Positions 5,484-6,231 of a stretch of 6,231 nt of DNA are shown piece by piece (the first letter of the stretch is position 1; the number at the start of each line of letters is the position of its first letter). The notes beneath the pieces are model-generated. The model was given only the letters and a program-made list of their open reading frames with translations, ran no database searches and was not told the DNA's origin. A program made the translations under genes and the position numbers. This DNA is from an uncultured Prevotella sp. Lineage in GTDB: Bacteria; Bacteroidota; Bacteroidia; Bacteroidales; Bacteroidaceae. Where the stretch lies: assembly GCA_945788545.1 (NCBI GenBank), contig CALZMK010000096.1:1-6231 (forward strand), given 5' to 3'.

Positions 5484-6231
5484 ATGTACAAAAAAATAAT
5501 ATCCACGATGATGGCCATGCTGGTTACACTGGCATCCACCGCCATAGACAATAACGGTCTGAAATATACAAAGGAGAATCCCCTGGTATATGAAGACTTG
5601 TGGGATCTTCCCCCGTTTTCATTCATCAACGACGAAGGCAAGCCCGATGGGTTCAACATCGCCCTTGTCCAGGAAATGCTGAAAAGGCTTGATGTGCCAT
5701 ACGTCATCAAACTCAAGCACACCCCTCTCAACTTTCAGGACGTGAGCACCGGTGAAGCTGCCCTCACTATAGGTATGAAAGCGCCATACCACGACAAATA
5801 CGGAGCATATAGTAAAAGCACCGTTATGCTATTCACTCATAGTATAGCAAGTCCGAAAAACAATCCTACTGAAATACGCAGTTTCGACGACCTTAAGGAC
5901 AACAAAGTGTATGTCCACCGCAACAGTTTCAGTCATAACCAAATGATTGATGCCGGACTTTCAGCCAACGCAATACCTGCCGACGACATTAAAGCCATAC
6001 TTATGCAAGTTGCGGCAAACGACAGTGGAATGGTGTTATGGAACACCAACACCCTGAAAGATCTCGTGGCCAGGAACCGTCTCGACAACATAAAGATAAC
6101 AACCGTGAGCATGAAATATGGCGAATACCATTTCATGTCGCGCGACACATTGCTGCTACAAAAGCTTGACAGCATCTATAATCAAATGGAAGCCAACGAC
6201 GAAATTCTTCCTTTGCGCAAAATGTGGTTTT
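5484..6231 (+). CDS. Secreted substrate-binding (SBP_bac_3-like) domain, probable sensor/hybrid kinase N-terminus; 3'-truncated
   Basis: The frame stays open for 249 codons to the window edge. Residues 1-20 look like a signal peptide: KK at 3-4, hydrophobic core IISTMMAMLVTLAS, likely cleavage after ASTA. What follows resembles a family 3 periplasmic solute-binding domain: PPFSFINDEGKPDGFNIALV (43-62), TGEAALTIGMKAPY (89-102), FDDLKDNKVYVHRNS (134-148), and an end reading LPLRKMWF (242-249), where such domains usually finish. In Bacteroidota, domains of this type often form the sensory N-terminus of membrane histidine kinases or hybrid two-component proteins; a stand-alone binding protein or enzyme-fused form is also possible. 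The adjacent two-component pair mildly favours signalling. The start is the first ATG after the promoter and keeps the lysines of the signal peptide; later ATGs (5508, 5511) would lose them. Confidence 0.82.
   Translation, partial: MYKKIISTMMAMLVTLASTAIDNNGLKYTKENPLVYEDLWDLPPFSFINDEGKPDGFNIALVQEMLKRLDVPYVIKLKHTPLNFQDVSTGEAALTIGMKAPYHDKYGAYSKSTVMLFTHSIASPKNNPTEIRSFDDLKDNKVYVHRNSFSHNQMIDAGLSANAIPADDIKAILMQVAANDSGMVLWNTNTLKDLVARNRLDNIKITTVSMKYGEYHFMSRDTLLLQKLDSIYNQMEANDEILPLRKMWF

Overview
The window looks like a chromosomal segment of a Bacteroidales bacterium, with a Prevotella-like or closely related genus most likely. Three things support this. Four intergenic regions carry the Bacteroidota sigma-factor promoter (TTTG-like -33, then TAnnTTTG). 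Start codons are preceded by A/T-rich sequence rather than Shine-Dalgarno sites. The proteins read like Bacteroidales members of their families. The genus is inference; no rRNA or other marker gene is present.

Layout: (1) 1-530, minus strand, ribosome recycling factor (frr), cut by the left window edge. (2) 531-820, a divergent intergenic region with one promoter for each direction, an exact 18-bp palindrome plus a degenerate second copy next to the rightward promoter, and an octamer-repeat leader. (3) 821-3113, two PLP enzymes of sulfur assimilation: an O-acetylhomoserine sulfhydrylase (MetY type) and cysteine synthase (CysK). They are separated by 55 bp made almost entirely of a heptamer tandem repeat and are probably one operon. 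(4) 3114-3305, a 31-bp-arm inverted repeat built from CACGGATTA-like units, then a promoter. (5) 3306-5414, an OmpR/PhoB-type response regulator and a two-transmembrane sensor histidine kinase, 6 bp apart and clearly co-transcribed. (6) 5415-5483, another promoter and a small dyad. (7) 5484 to the right edge, the signal peptide and periplasmic substrate-binding-like domain of a protein that continues out of the window, probably a sensor or hybrid kinase.

Functionally, MetY and CysK both incorporate sulfide into O-acetylated amino acid precursors (homocysteine and cysteine), so a shared transcript makes sense. The palindromic sites upstream are the best candidate for sulfur- or methionine-responsive control. 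The two-component pair would sense an envelope signal through its extracytoplasmic domain and regulate transcription; nothing here identifies its stimulus. I found no mobile-element gene, tRNA, rRNA, CRISPR array or clearly novel multi-gene system. The unusual content is in the intergenic repeats and in a substrate-binding domain that seems to lack the usual amino-acid ligand residues.
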